Below are positions 1 through 9,277 of a DNA stretch of 64,000 bases, one piece after another. The notes below the pieces were generated by a model, which did no database searches, was not told where the DNA came from, and was given only the letters and a program-made list of their open reading frames with translations. The translations under genes were made by a program, and so were the position numbers. The stretch covers positions 558,001-622,000 of the forward strand of contig CBDCXF010000002.1 of assembly GCA_965223755.1 (NCBI GenBank), read 5' to 3'. How positions within the stretch are numbered: position 1 is the stretch's first letter; every line of letters begins with the position of its first letter. Origin of the DNA: CBDCXF01 sp965223755. Its GTDB lineage: Bacteria; Acidobacteriota; Thermoanaerobaculia; Multivoradales; JAHEKO01.

Positions 1-2276
1 CCCGGCCATCTCTTACTCGAGGTTACTTTGGCGGGAGTGGTCGTAGTTGGCGCGTCGTACTGGTACTCCCAATAGGCCCCGCTCGGCAGAGTTGCCTGAG
101 TCATTAGCGCCAAGCTGTTGTACGCAAAGGTCGTCGTTAGACCATTCGCGTCTCGGATCGCCATCACCGCCCCGGTCGAGGCGTCTAGATCCACATCGTA
201 GGTAAGCCAAATCCCAGCCGTGCCATCAGGCTGGTAGGGTCTGGAGGTCTTGCGCACTCCGTTCTCATAGGTGTGCTTGACCCAGCTCTCGGGCTGAGAA
301 GGCAGGTTGTCGCAGGTCGTAGAGGTATCCAGAGTCTGGAAGTCCCCTCCGTAGGTCTTAACCTCCGCCACTTCGCCCCGGGTGGTGGGCTCAAACACCT
401 GCACCACATCAGTGGTCGTTCGACTTGTCCCCACCCGGCTCTGGCGCGTGCACTCTAGGAACCCTGTCGTCGAGTCAAACTGGTAGAAGCGACGGGTGTA
501 GAGCTCTCCTGTGGCGTTGGTGTCGTTCTCCTGGGTGTACTCGAACGTCCCCAGGATCCAGTTATCCGACGGAGTCGGAGGAGCCCAGCTCCCATTGGTG
601 TACTGCAGGATATTGGGGATCTTGTCGTATTGAACCTTACTCAGACGATCCTTGACCGTACCGTCAAAGTTGTGGCTCACCGTGCGCAGCCGCCAGTGGC
701 CCAAACCATCATCATTGGAGCTATCGGTATCGACGTACTTGTCTCCATCGTCGTGGTAGATGACCCTTGAGTCCTCCGCTCGCCTGTTCGTGGCCGTGTG
801 CTCCGACTGGTTGCTTCCTGTAGGTAGTACATCTTTCCTGTACTTGAGGTAGGTAGATCTCAGCTTCGTCCCAGAGCACTCACCGTTCCCCGCTGATCCC
901 GACCACACTTCAGACGATAGATGCTTCCCATCCACTTGGGCCTGACGCTTGGTGTAGGGCAAGCCCTGCTCCCAGCTACTGGTGTCGTCGTGGAAAAAAT
1001 AGTGCTTGGTGCAGTCGCCCGTAGGTTGTTGCACCCAGGTGGCCGTCTCTGCCTCATCACTCCCACTTTTGGGATAGTAGGTCTGTTTGTACTTCCAGGT
1101 ACCCAACACCGTGCCCAATGAGTCCACCATCCGGCGCTCTTTAACCGCTGCGGTGGTGTTCCAAGGCGCTGAGCCGTTGAAGGTGAATTCTTGGATGTCC
1201 CACTCGTACGCTCCCCGAGTAGGCAAGATCAGCTTCTCTAGAAAGCCCGGAGCATCCTGCGCCCCTCCGCACAGGTTCTCGTAGGTCGGGACTCCATTCT
1301 CGATCATCTCGTACTTGGTTCCGTCCGGCAGGTTGATCCGGATCAGGTGCGGCAATTGGATCCTCGTCCCCGACCCGGGGTAGTCGTCCTTGCAGCTCCG
1401 GTTGACGTGGTAGTCCCAGTAGTCGAGCGTGTAGACCATGCGTTGACCACCCACGGATTCAATATCCACCTTGGTCACCACCCCCGGGTCCCCGTAGTAG
1501 GTGTAGCCGTTGTTGAAGGTTAGATAGTTCTTGCGGTTGTAGCGATCGGTAAAGGTCCAGATGCTGTCGCCATTGGCGTCATAGGCCGAGCGCGTCACCG
1601 TCATGTCCGGATCTGAGGCCGAGCCAAAGGTATCCCAGGACTTAGTTAGGAAATACGTTGCGCTCGGGCCGCACCAGCCCCCTTGGAAACGCCGCGTCGA
1701 TCCATCCGGGGATTCGATGTCCGCGGTCAGACAATCGATCACCTTGAGGCGCAAGTAGCTCCCATCCCGGCTGTAGAAGGTGTCTGAGTCGTTGTCCGGG
1801 TGGGTTGCGTCAAAGTCATCCCAAAAGGAATGGGTGCCCCCAAATTGGTCGATGTAGAGCCACTTGCCGGACGAGTTATAGGGATGGTTTGGAGGGTAGA
1901 CCTCGCCTACCCCTAGGTGCCAGGCAAAGCCACCGGTGCGCTTCCTCCAGGGAATCGCCTGGGTGTAGATATACCCACCCTCAACGATCGTCTCGTAGTT
2001 CCAGATGTTGGAGCTGTAGGTGATACTGAAGGGACCTAAGGGCAAGGTCACCGCCAGGGAGCCTGACCCCACGTCCACGTTGTCCACCTGGGCGCCTTCG
2101 TACACTGACTCGGGCTTGTAGCCCAAGGGGTGGTTGGGGCCCATGGCGAGAAGAGACGGGGACGCAGCCAGTAGCCCGAGCACGAGGGCCGTTGCCCTCC
2201 CTAAGACAGTGGTAGAGATCCCTCGACTCTCTCTCGCTACGCTCGTGGTCGCTCGGGACAGGTGGCGCATCGTCAT
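1..2276 (-). CDS. RHS/YD-repeat family exported protein, N-terminal part (runs off left edge)
   Basis: I translated this frame by hand: it is open for about 758 codons from an ATG at 2276 to the window edge, so the C-terminus is missing. The start has a long basic lead and then a hydrophobic signal-like segment ending around SLLAMG. The body is rich in Tyr, Trp, Asp and Thr. The last 50 residues carry RHS/YD-type strokes such as GLTTTFAYNSLALMTQ and YWEYQYDAP. In known families RHS repeats build a beta cage around a toxin or adhesion domain at the C-terminus; which applies here cannot be told. The ATG overlaps the stop of the upstream gene (ATGA), so translation is probably coupled. The lead codons look like a repeat element (see findings). 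Confidence 0.8.
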   Translation of the reverse strand, partial: MTMRHLSRATTSVARESRGISTTVLGRATALVLGLLAASPSLLAMGPNHPLGYKPESVYEGAQVDNVDVGSGSLAVTLPLGPFSITYSSNIWNYETIVEGGYIYTQAIPWRKRTGGFAWHLGVGEVYPPNHPYNSSGKWLYIDQFGGTHSFWDDFDATHPDNDSDTFYSRDGSYLRLKVIDCLTADIESPDGSTRRFQGGWCGPSATYFLTKSWDTFGSASDPDMTVTRSAYDANGDSIWTFTDRYNRKNYLTFNNGYTYYGDPGVVTKVDIESVGGQRMVYTLDYWDYHVNRSCKDDYPGSGTRIQLPHLIRINLPDGTKYEMIENGVPTYENLCGGAQDAPGFLEKLILPTRGAYEWDIQEFTFNGSAPWNTTAAVKERRMVDSLGTVLGTWKYKQTYYPKSGSDEAETATWVQQPTGDCTKHYFFHDDTSSWEQGLPYTKRQAQVDGKHLSSEVWSGSAGNGECSGTKLRSTYLKYRKDVLPTGSNQSEHTATNRRAEDSRVIYHDDGDKYVDTDSSNDDGLGHWRLRTVSHNFDGTVKDRLSKVQYDKIPNILQYTNGSWAPPTPSDNWILGTFEYTQENDTNATGELYTRRFYQFDSTTGFLECTRQSRVGTSRTTTDVVQVFEPTTRGEVAEVKTYGGDFQTLDTSTTCDNLPSQPESWVKHTYENGVRKTSRPYQPDGTAGIWLTYDVDLDASTGAVMAIRDANGLTTTFAYNSLALMTQATLPSGAYWEYQYDAPTTTTPAKVTSSKRWP

Positions 2277-2947
2277 GACGCACCCCCTTCTTCCGCAGCA
2301 CCGATCTCGACCGCAAACGACTCCAGGGTGTTGGCGTCAAAGCCGATCACCACATCGCCGTCTTCTAGGCGGTTTAATTTGCCGCTCCCCGAATCTAAGC
2401 GGGAGAGATCTCCCACCGATCCCACCAGCCAGCCGTCCGAGTCGCTTTCATCTCCCTGCCCGCCGTCGTGCAGGCGGCCGTGCCACACAGAAACTCCTTT
2501 GCGGCCCTGGCGCACCACCACCACATCCAGTTCATTGCCGGGAAGCTCCAATCGTTCGATGTGCCGCAAAGCCGCGCCGCGAATCTCCGGAGCGTAGTGC
2601 TTCTCCCGGGGAGGGCCCAGGGGAGAGTGCACCGTCCAGGCGCCGGTGCCTAAGTCCACAGCCACCCACAGCGAGCGCTCGGCCACGTCTGAGTCCAGGA
2701 CCAGGTCCCCCTGCACCACCTCTGCGTGGCGCACGACCAGATTCATGTAGTTGGAAATCTTTCGCTCCACCCCGATCACCGCCACTCCCGATCCGGAGTC
2801 TTCAGCGATCGCCACCCGGCTCTCAGAGATCGATAGGTCGATCGCCAGCGCGGGGCTGTTTAGTACCAGGCCGCCCAATACCAGGCTGCCCAGTACCAAG
2901 CCAAATGAAAATGCCCGGATCAACCCGGCTTTCGTCACTCTCTGCAT
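2273..2947 (-). CDS. Exported protein of unknown function, coupled to the RHS gene
   Basis: This 224-residue product begins with a clear signal peptide: basic start, hydrophobic core FSFGLVLGSLVLGGLVL, cleavage near SPALA-ID. I chose the ATG at 2947 because GAGGAGAGG sits just upstream; an ATG at 2962 is in frame but lies inside that ribosome binding region. The mature part is rich in beta-type sequence and acidic residues, with no domain I recognise. It is the first gene of an operon whose second gene is the RHS protein, joined by an ATGA overlap. A role as chaperone, partner or surface companion of the RHS protein is only inference from position. Confidence 0.7.
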   Translation of the reverse strand: MQRVTKAGLIRAFSFGLVLGSLVLGGLVLNSPALAIDLSISESRVAIAEDSGSGVAVIGVERKISNYMNLVVRHAEVVQGDLVLDSDVAERSLWVAVDLGTGAWTVHSPLGPPREKHYAPEIRGAALRHIERLELPGNELDVVVVRQGRKGVSVWHGRLHDGGQGDESDSDGWLVGSVGDLSRLDSGSGKLNRLEDGDVVIGFDANTLESFAVEIGAAEEGGAS

Positions 2948-3259
2948 GTTCCCTCTCCTCATCGGTAGGTCTTCCTTCCTTAACTACAACGAGATCTGGA
3001 CTCAAACACTGCCACTCTCCATCAGACGCCCAACATCACCGTGGAGTGCCCGACCGCATAAGTCCATCTTGCGCCACTGTCGGTAGTCGATAAACAACCG
3101 ACCCGACAAACGCACACAATCGCCTTGATTTGGGCCAAACCAGTTTTCGCGGTTCCCGTTCTTTCCATTCCCAAGCAAAACAGCACACCACAAAGCCGAG
3201 CAAATCGGCGATTCGCCCACCTTGGAGAGCTCCGCACCGCTCCCTGAATGAACTAGTCG

Positions 3260-3287
3260 ATTATAGACTGACGGATAACTGAGTCAA
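3260..3287 (-). promoter_or_regulatory. Consensus sigma-70 promoter of the exported protein/RHS operon
   Basis: On the minus strand TTGACT (3282-3287) and a perfect TATAAT (3260-3265) are separated by 16 bases. The start codon at 2947 is about 300 bases downstream, leaving a long untranslated leader (about 3253-2948) in which I see no gene and no known riboswitch, only short GC-rich inverted repeats. Confidence 0.7.
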
Positions 3288-3321
3288 CTCGACGGCGCTA
3301 CCACCCGACAATGAAGCCGGG

Positions 3322-4761
3322 TCAATAAGCGATCAAACTGCCTGCCGCCCAGCGAATGGCGGCCTCAGGCATCAGACCCAGGACCAGGATGCCCACAGTG
3401 CAAGCGACGACTGTCGCGGTGAGAATCGGCGATTTTTCCGGGTCGGGGGTCGCCTCATCGGCGTCGTGGAGGTACATGCGCACCACCAGGCCGAAGTAAA
3501 AGAACAGCGAAATGACGCTGGTCAGGGCACCGACGACTGCCAACCAGGCGTAGCCGGACTCCACCGCCGCGCCGAACAGGTACAGCTTGCCGACGAATCC
3601 ACCGGTGGGTGGAATGCCGGTGAGCGAAAGCAGTAAGACCAACAGCATCGCTGCCATGCCCGGCGCCTTCCTCGCCAACCCCTTGTAATCATCGTAGACC
3701 TCGCCTGCGTATTCGCCACGCTCCAAGGCAATGACCACCGCAAACGCGCCCGCGGTCATCAAGGTGTAGGCGAAAAGATAGAAGAGCGACGCCCACAATC
3801 CTGTCTTGCTGGCGGCGACCACGCCGATGAGCACGTAGCCGGCGTGTGCCACCGAACTGTAGGCCAGCATGCGTTTGACGTTGTCTTGCGTCAGAGCGGC
3901 GAGATTGCCCCAGATCATGGTCAGAGCCGAGATCGCCGCCAAAACCACCTGCCAGTTCAAGGACACCGGCAGCGCCTGGTAGAAGATCCGCAACAGGAGT
4001 GCGAAGGACGCCGCTTTGGACGCGGTGGCCAGGAAGGCGGTCACTGGGGTCGGCGCGCCGTGGTAGACGTCGGGCGTCCAGACGTGGAACGGTGAAGCCG
4101 CCACTTTGAACAGCAGGCCGATCGCCAGCAACAGCCATCCCGCCGCCACCATCGGCGATTCGACCCCGGTCGCCAGAGCCGAACCCAACTCATCGACGCG
4201 CAAGGTTCCCGCTGCGCCGTAGAGGAGCGAGATGCCGTAGAGCAAGATGCCGCTCGAAAGGGCACCGAGGATGAAGTACTTGAGCGCCGCTTCGACCGAC
4301 TTGGCCTCGCGGCGGAAATAGCCGGCGAGAACGTAACTGGCAAGCGCCATCAGTTCGAGAGCGATCCACATCGAAACCAAGTGGAATCCACTCGGGATGA
4401 GCAGCATCCCGACCACCGAGAACATCATCAAGGCGAAGAACTCGGTGGCGCGGTGCTTTTCATCGTCGAGGAATGGGATGGCGAGCAGCGCCGAGAGCAC
4501 CGCTGCCAAGGACAGCAGCACGCGCCAAAAGAAGGCAAACCCGTCGGCGACGAACAGGCCGGCCAGCAGCATGCCTTCGTGGTCTCCGCGGCCAGCGAGC
4601 ACCAGCGCGCCGGTGACAAAAAACGCCGCCACAGCAATCAAACCGGCGGTGCGCGCGCGCAGCTCTCCGCCCAAAACGCCCAGCAGCAGCAAGGCCAGAC
4701 CCGCCACCGCGAGAAAGATCTCGGGGAGCAAGTAGAGGAATTCAGAGAGCGGATACGGCAT
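3322..4761 (-). CDS. nuoN: NADH-quinone oxidoreductase subunit N
   Basis: This is the smallest of the three antiporter-like proton-pumping subunits of respiratory complex I, in the inner membrane. The 479 residues form about 14 hydrophobic helices. The conserved glutamate of ALELMALASYVL and the lysine of LFKVAASPFHVWTPDVYHG, which lie on the proton path in this family, are both present. The ATG at 4761 gives the usual short hydrophobic start. It is the last gene of the nuo operon, 35 bases after nuoM. No nuo gene follows; the next features downstream are an unrelated promoter and operon. Confidence 0.97.
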   Translation of the reverse strand: MPYPLSEFLYLLPEIFLAVAGLALLLLGVLGGELRARTAGLIAVAAFFVTGALVLAGRGDHEGMLLAGLFVADGFAFFWRVLLSLAAVLSALLAIPFLDDEKHRATEFFALMMFSVVGMLLIPSGFHLVSMWIALELMALASYVLAGYFRREAKSVEAALKYFILGALSSGILLYGISLLYGAAGTLRVDELGSALATGVESPMVAAGWLLLAIGLLFKVAASPFHVWTPDVYHGAPTPVTAFLATASKAASFALLLRIFYQALPVSLNWQVVLAAISALTMIWGNLAALTQDNVKRMLAYSSVAHAGYVLIGVVAASKTGLWASLFYLFAYTLMTAGAFAVVIALERGEYAGEVYDDYKGLARKAPGMAAMLLVLLLSLTGIPPTGGFVGKLYLFGAAVESGYAWLAVVGALTSVISLFFYFGLVVRMYLHDADEATPDPEKSPILTATVVACTVGILVLGLMPEAAIRWAAGSLIAY

Positions 4762-4796
4762 AACGGCTTACTGCTCGGTTGCTGGCGTGTGACGCC

Positions 4797-6371
4797 CTAG
4801 TGCACAGCCTCCTCTTGGCTTGCCGCATCGTGCGCGGCCGGCGCTTCCCCTTCCACCGCAACGATCTTGGCGACGACGTAGTCAACCGGTTTTTCCAGTA
4901 CGTCAAAGAACGGTTTGGGATAGAGGCCGATCCAGAAGCAAAAGACGACGATGGGCAGCAAGTAACCCAGCTCGCGCCGTGTCAGGTCCGACAACCCCTC
5001 GTTTTCCGGATTGCTGATCGGTCCAAAGAAAACTCGTTGGAACATCCACAGCATGTACGCGGCGCCGAGGACGATGCCGGTGGCCGCCACCACCGCCCAC
5101 CAGGGGTTGCGCAGGAAGGCACCCACCAGAATGGTGAACTCGCCGACAAATCCGTTCAGCGTCGGCAAGCCGATCGACGACATGGTGATGATCAAGAAGA
5201 TGGTCGCATACATCGGCATCACCGACGACAGGCCGCCATATTCGGAGATCATCCGCGTGTGCCGCCGCTCGTAGATGATGCCCACCAGTAGGAACAAAGC
5301 TCCGGTGGAGAGCCCATGGTTGATCATCTGCAAAATGCCACCGCGCAGGCCGGCTACGTTGAGGGCGAAAAGCCCGATCATCACGAAGCCCATGTGCGAA
5401 ACCGACGAATAGGCCACCAGCTTCTTCATGTCCTTTTGCGCCATCGCCACTAAGGCGCCGTAGACGATGCCAATGAGCGACAACGCCGCCACCCATGGCA
5501 GCCATTCGAGCGTCCCTTCCGGCACGATCGGCAAAGCAAAGCGGACGAATCCGTAGGTCCCCATCTTCAACAGCACGCCGGCCAGGATGACCGAACCGGC
5601 CGTCGGGGCCTCAACGTGCGCATCGGGAAGCCAAGTGTGGAACGGAAACATCGGCACCTTGATGGCGAAGCCGATGAAGAAGGCGAGGAAGATCCAGCAC
5701 TGCAGCTTGAGTGGCATGCCGGCGCCAATCTCATGGAACTTGAGCACCGAGAAGGTGGGATCGTTGCCGAGTCCTTCGAGGCCGAGGAAGCCGCCGCCGT
5801 TGTAAAAGTAGAGCGCGAGGATACCGAGCAGCATCAACACCGAGCCGAGCAAGGTATAGAGGAAGAACTTGATCGCCGCGTAGCGCTTGCGCGGACCGCC
5901 CCAGATGCCGATGATGAAATACATCGGCACCAACATCACTTCCCAGAAGACATAGAACAGGAACAGGTCCAGCGCCATGAAGGTGCCCAGCATTCCGGTC
6001 TGCAGCAGCAGCAGCCAGATGTAGTACTCCTTCTTGCGCTCGGATATCGACGACCAGGAAGCGACGAAGGCAAGTACGCCGAGAATCGTCGTCATCAGAA
6101 TGAGTAGCAACGCCATGCCGTCGATGCCGAATTCAAAGCGAGCGCCGATCGACGGAATCCAGGACAGGCTTTCGTTGAACTGAAACAGGTCGCCACCGCG
6201 GTCGAAGGAGAACCACAGCGGCAAAGAGAGCAGCATGTCTACCACCGCCACGCCGGTGGCAAAGCGTCGTACGGTCTCCCCGTCTTTGAGCAACAGACAG
6301 ATCAAAGCTCCCACCAGAGGCAGGAAACAGATCAGGCTGAGAATGGGGATCTGGTGTGTCCAGTCGAACAT
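4797..6371 (-). CDS. nuoM: NADH-quinone oxidoreductase subunit M
   Basis: Second antiporter-like subunit of complex I; it pumps protons across the inner membrane, driven by quinone reduction. The 524 residues match the family length. The key glutamate in FWEVMLVPMYFI and the lysine in GFAIKVPMFPFHTWLPDAH are present, as is the lysine in VLLKMGTYGFVRF. The C-terminal tail is polar and ends EEAVH. It follows nuoL by 16 bases and precedes nuoN, the standard order. Confidence 0.97.
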   Translation of the reverse strand: MFDWTHQIPILSLICFLPLVGALICLLLKDGETVRRFATGVAVVDMLLSLPLWFSFDRGGDLFQFNESLSWIPSIGARFEFGIDGMALLLILMTTILGVLAFVASWSSISERKKEYYIWLLLLQTGMLGTFMALDLFLFYVFWEVMLVPMYFIIGIWGGPRKRYAAIKFFLYTLLGSVLMLLGILALYFYNGGGFLGLEGLGNDPTFSVLKFHEIGAGMPLKLQCWIFLAFFIGFAIKVPMFPFHTWLPDAHVEAPTAGSVILAGVLLKMGTYGFVRFALPIVPEGTLEWLPWVAALSLIGIVYGALVAMAQKDMKKLVAYSSVSHMGFVMIGLFALNVAGLRGGILQMINHGLSTGALFLLVGIIYERRHTRMISEYGGLSSVMPMYATIFLIITMSSIGLPTLNGFVGEFTILVGAFLRNPWWAVVAATGIVLGAAYMLWMFQRVFFGPISNPENEGLSDLTRRELGYLLPIVVFCFWIGLYPKPFFDVLEKPVDYVVAKIVAVEGEAPAAHDAASQEEAVH

Positions 6372-6387
6372 GAGTTCCGCCCTTGCT

Positions 6388-8454
6388 TTAACGCCACAAG
6401 TACAAGGTGCTCAGCACCAGTACAAAGAGTCCTATGGTGATGGTCAGCGCGTATTGCGACACGCTTCCGGTTTGCAAACCGCGAAAGGCCTTCGATCCCT
6501 GTTTAGAAATCCAGCCGGTGAAGTTGACGAATCCGTCGACGAAGTAGCGGTCAAAGAACCCAGACAACAACGAAACCGCCACCGTGAAGTGGCGGGTGCC
6601 GTTGACCAGCACGCCGTCGATCATTCCGGCATCGAAACGAAACAGTCCGCGCGCCGTCGCCCACATTCCTTTGACTACGGTTGCATCGTAGAGTTCGTCG
6701 ACGAAGTACTTATTTTTCAGTAGGTTGTGAACGGCGGGAAAGCGCTCGGCCCACGCCGTACCGCCCTCGAGCCCACGGTCACGACCGTAGGTGCGCCAAG
6801 CCAGAAACAGGCCGGTCGCCGCGACCGCCACCGAGAGCGCCAGCAGCCCCCATTCCAGGGCAACCGAAAGATGATGTCCATGCTCTTCGCCGTGGCCGAC
6901 GTGAGCGATCACTGGAGATAGGAACGAGTCAATCCAATTTCCTAAACCCCAAAACTTGGGCATGCCCAAGAACCCGGTAACGATGGCTCCCGCCGCCAGA
7001 ACGCGCAGCGGCCAGGTCATCACGGGCGGGGATTCGTGCAAGTGGTGCTCTTGCTCCGCAGTGCCGCGGAACTTGCCGAAAAAGGTCATCCACACCGCCC
7101 GCGACATGTAAAAGGCCGTCAAACCGGCAGTGATGAGGCCGACCACCCACAGCAGGCGCCAGCCGCCTTCGAATGTCGAGGCCAAGATCTGGTCTTTGGA
7201 AAAGAAGCCGGCCAGCGGCGGCACCCCCGCAATCGCCAAGGTGCCGATGGCGAAGGTGATGAAGGTTGCCGGCATCCACTTCTTGAGCCCGCCCATCTGC
7301 CTCATGTCCTGCTCGCCTCCCATGGCGTGAATCACCGAGCCGGAGCCGAGGAAGAGCAGTGCTTTGAAGAAGGCGTGGGTGCCAAGGTGGAAGATCGCGG
7401 CGGTGTAGGCTCCCACTCCCGCTGCCAGGAACATGTAGCCCAACTGCGACACGGTCGAATAGGCGAGGACCTTCTTGATGTCGGTCTGCGCCAGGGCGAT
7501 GGTGGCGGCAAAAACGGCCGTCACACAGCCGACGATTGCGACCAGGGCCGAAGTCGAGGGCGCCAACTGGTAGAGCACGTTCGAGCGCACCACCATGTAG
7601 ACCCCGGCGGTGACCATGGTCGCTGCATGGATCAGTGCCGAAACTGGAGTTGGGCCGGCCATGGCGTCGGGCAGCCAGACGTAGAGCGGAATCTGGGCGC
7701 TCTTGCCGGTAGCACCGATGAACAGGCACAGAGTTACAAATCCGGCGAAGGACATTCCCAACAGGTAGTCCCCGGTGACCAATTCAGGATGGTGAGCGAC
7801 CTCCGGAAAGATCTTGCTGAAGGTCAAAGTGCCGAACTTGGACACCAAGGCAAAGAGGCCGATGAGGAAGGCGAAGTCGCCGATGCGGTTGACCAGGAAT
7901 GCCTTGCGCCCGGCAAACGGAGGAAACTCTTCTTTGAAGTAAAAGCCGATGAGCAAGTAGGAGCACAGGCCGACTCCTTCCCAACCCACAAACATCACTA
8001 AGTAGTTGTTGCCAAGCACCAGCAACAACATCGCACCCATGAACAGATTGAGGTAGGTGAAGTAGCGCTGGTAGCCGTCCTCGTGGGCCATGTATCCAAT
8101 CGAATAGAGATGGATCCAAAAACCGACGAAGGTGACGACAAAGAGCATCACCGCCGACAACGCGTCGAGTCGAAAGCCGGCCTCGACCTCAAAGTTGCTC
8201 AAACCGCCGGCGGTCGGGTTGTCCCCGCCCTGGATCCAGGAATACAAGACTTGCTCGTAGGGTTCCCCGGCGCCAGCAAGCGGACCGCCGACGTAGGAGC
8301 CGATGAGCATCACCGCGAGCAGCGCGGTCAGGCCTACCGATCCTACAGCGACGAGATTGACCACCGATTTCGAAACCCTGCCGCGCAGTACGACCCCGTT
8401 GAGGAACGCCGCCAGCAGCGGGATGCAGGGGATCAGCCAGAGTAGGTCCAGCAT
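6388..8454 (-). CDS. nuoL: NADH-quinone oxidoreductase subunit L
   Basis: Largest antiporter-like subunit of complex I, at the distal end of the membrane arm. The 688 residues include the core helices and the C-terminal extension that in this family forms the long lateral helix along NuoM and NuoN. Key residues seen: Glu in WEGVGLCSYLLIGFY and Lys in ATGKSAQIPLYVWLPDAM. Its ATG shares one base with the nuoK stop (TGATG), so the two are translationally coupled. Confidence 0.97.
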   Translation of the reverse strand: MLDLLWLIPCIPLLAAFLNGVVLRGRVSKSVVNLVAVGSVGLTALLAVMLIGSYVGGPLAGAGEPYEQVLYSWIQGGDNPTAGGLSNFEVEAGFRLDALSAVMLFVVTFVGFWIHLYSIGYMAHEDGYQRYFTYLNLFMGAMLLLVLGNNYLVMFVGWEGVGLCSYLLIGFYFKEEFPPFAGRKAFLVNRIGDFAFLIGLFALVSKFGTLTFSKIFPEVAHHPELVTGDYLLGMSFAGFVTLCLFIGATGKSAQIPLYVWLPDAMAGPTPVSALIHAATMVTAGVYMVVRSNVLYQLAPSTSALVAIVGCVTAVFAATIALAQTDIKKVLAYSTVSQLGYMFLAAGVGAYTAAIFHLGTHAFFKALLFLGSGSVIHAMGGEQDMRQMGGLKKWMPATFITFAIGTLAIAGVPPLAGFFSKDQILASTFEGGWRLLWVVGLITAGLTAFYMSRAVWMTFFGKFRGTAEQEHHLHESPPVMTWPLRVLAAGAIVTGFLGMPKFWGLGNWIDSFLSPVIAHVGHGEEHGHHLSVALEWGLLALSVAVAATGLFLAWRTYGRDRGLEGGTAWAERFPAVHNLLKNKYFVDELYDATVVKGMWATARGLFRFDAGMIDGVLVNGTRHFTVAVSLLSGFFDRYFVDGFVNFTGWISKQGSKAFRGLQTGSVSQYALTITIGLFVLVLSTLYLWR

Positions 8455-8762
8455 CAGCCTTGCAACTCCTTGGCGAGATCGACTTCGGTTCCACCTTTGA
8501 TGCGGAACAGAGCGACCAAGATTCCAAGACCGACCGCCGCTTCACCCGCCGCGACCGTGATCGTAAAGACGGTGAAGACCTGCCCCAAGAGATCTCCCGC
8601 TTGGTGCGAGAAGGCAATCAAGTTGATGTTGACGGCGTTGAGCAAGAGTTCGATCGACATCAGGATGGTGATCATGTTGCGGCGCATCAAAACGCCGAAC
8701 ATGCCGATGGCAAAGAGCACCAGGCTCAGGATCAAGTAGTGGTTGATTCCGATCGTGTCCAT
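8454..8762 (-). CDS. nuoK: NADH-quinone oxidoreductase subunit K
   Basis: Small three-helix membrane subunit of complex I (102 residues, the normal length). The two membrane glutamates essential in this family are visible in MSIELLLNAVNINLIAF and TVAAGEAAVGLGILVALFR. The ATG at 8762 follows the nuoJ stop by two bases, and the stop overlaps the nuoL start. Confidence 0.97.
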   Translation of the reverse strand: MDTIGINHYLILSLVLFAIGMFGVLMRRNMITILMSIELLLNAVNINLIAFSHQAGDLLGQVFTVFTITVAAGEAAVGLGILVALFRIKGGTEVDLAKELQG

Positions 8763-8764
8763 GG

Positions 8765-9277
8765 TCAGTTCTTGCGCGCCAGCACCACGGCGCCGATCAT
8801 TGCCACCAAAAGAAAGACCGAAGCAACTTCAAAGGGAAGCAGGAAATCCCGATACAGCGACCACGCCACGGCTTCGGCGTTGCCGGCTGCTTCGCCTTCC
8901 ACCATTTTCAAGGCAGTCAGGTCGCCGGGCTCGCCGAAGTCCGTCGTCGCCAACACACCGCCCAACATGACGACAATCAACGCCACCACCAAGGTGGCCC
9001 AGATCAAACCCTGTTGGTAGCGCTTGGACTCGCGCAAGTCCTCAAAGCGAATCAGCATGATGACGAACAGGAATAACACCATGATGCCGCCGCCGTAGAC
9101 AAAGATCTGCACGATGGCCACGAACTCGGCGTGGCGCAGCAGAAAAAGCGCGGCGACTGAAATAAAGGTAGCGAGCAGACTCAAAGCGCCGTACATGGGG
9201 TTGCGCAGAGTCACCACCCCAATCGCCCCGATCACCGCGATCGCGGCAAAGATCCAAAAGATGAGTGCGGCGCCCAC
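8765..9277 (-). CDS. nuoJ: NADH-quinone oxidoreductase subunit J
   Basis: Five-helix membrane subunit of complex I, 170 residues. The conserved third helix region reads FVAIVQIFVYGGGIMVLFLFVIML, shown here in part as AIVQIFVYGGGIMVLF; it contains the helix unwinding important for coupling. I start it at the GTG at 9277, whose G is the last base of the nuoI TAG stop (TAGTG), because AGGAGG lies 8 bases upstream. A longer open frame exists upstream but overlaps nuoI in another frame and is not plausible. Confidence 0.93.
   Translation of the reverse strand: MGAALIFWIFAAIAVIGAIGVVTLRNPMYGALSLLATFISVAALFLLRHAEFVAIVQIFVYGGGIMVLFLFVIMLIRFEDLRESKRYQQGLIWATLVVALIVVMLGGVLATTDFGEPGDLTALKMVEGEAAGNAEAVAWSLYRDFLLPFEVASVFLLVAMIGAVVLARKN

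Noticed and set aside
1981..2340. 119-residue Arg-rich frame at the RHS start
   Set aside because: It is another frame over the beginning of the RHS gene, whose own frame stays open to the window edge.
2134..3093. 319-residue Pro/Ser/Arg-rich plus-strand frame
   Set aside because: Antisense to the RHS gene start and the exported gene; low-complexity composition typical of GC-rich shadows.
3002..3237. Two 71-72 residue frames in the leader of the RHS operon
   Set aside because: They overlap each other in different frames, have no ribosome binding site, and sit in the untranslated leader.
7036..8001. 321-residue Gly/Glu/His-rich frame opposite nuoL, and similar long frames opposite other nuo genes
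   Set aside because: Antisense shadows of GC-rich membrane protein genes; no family motifs.
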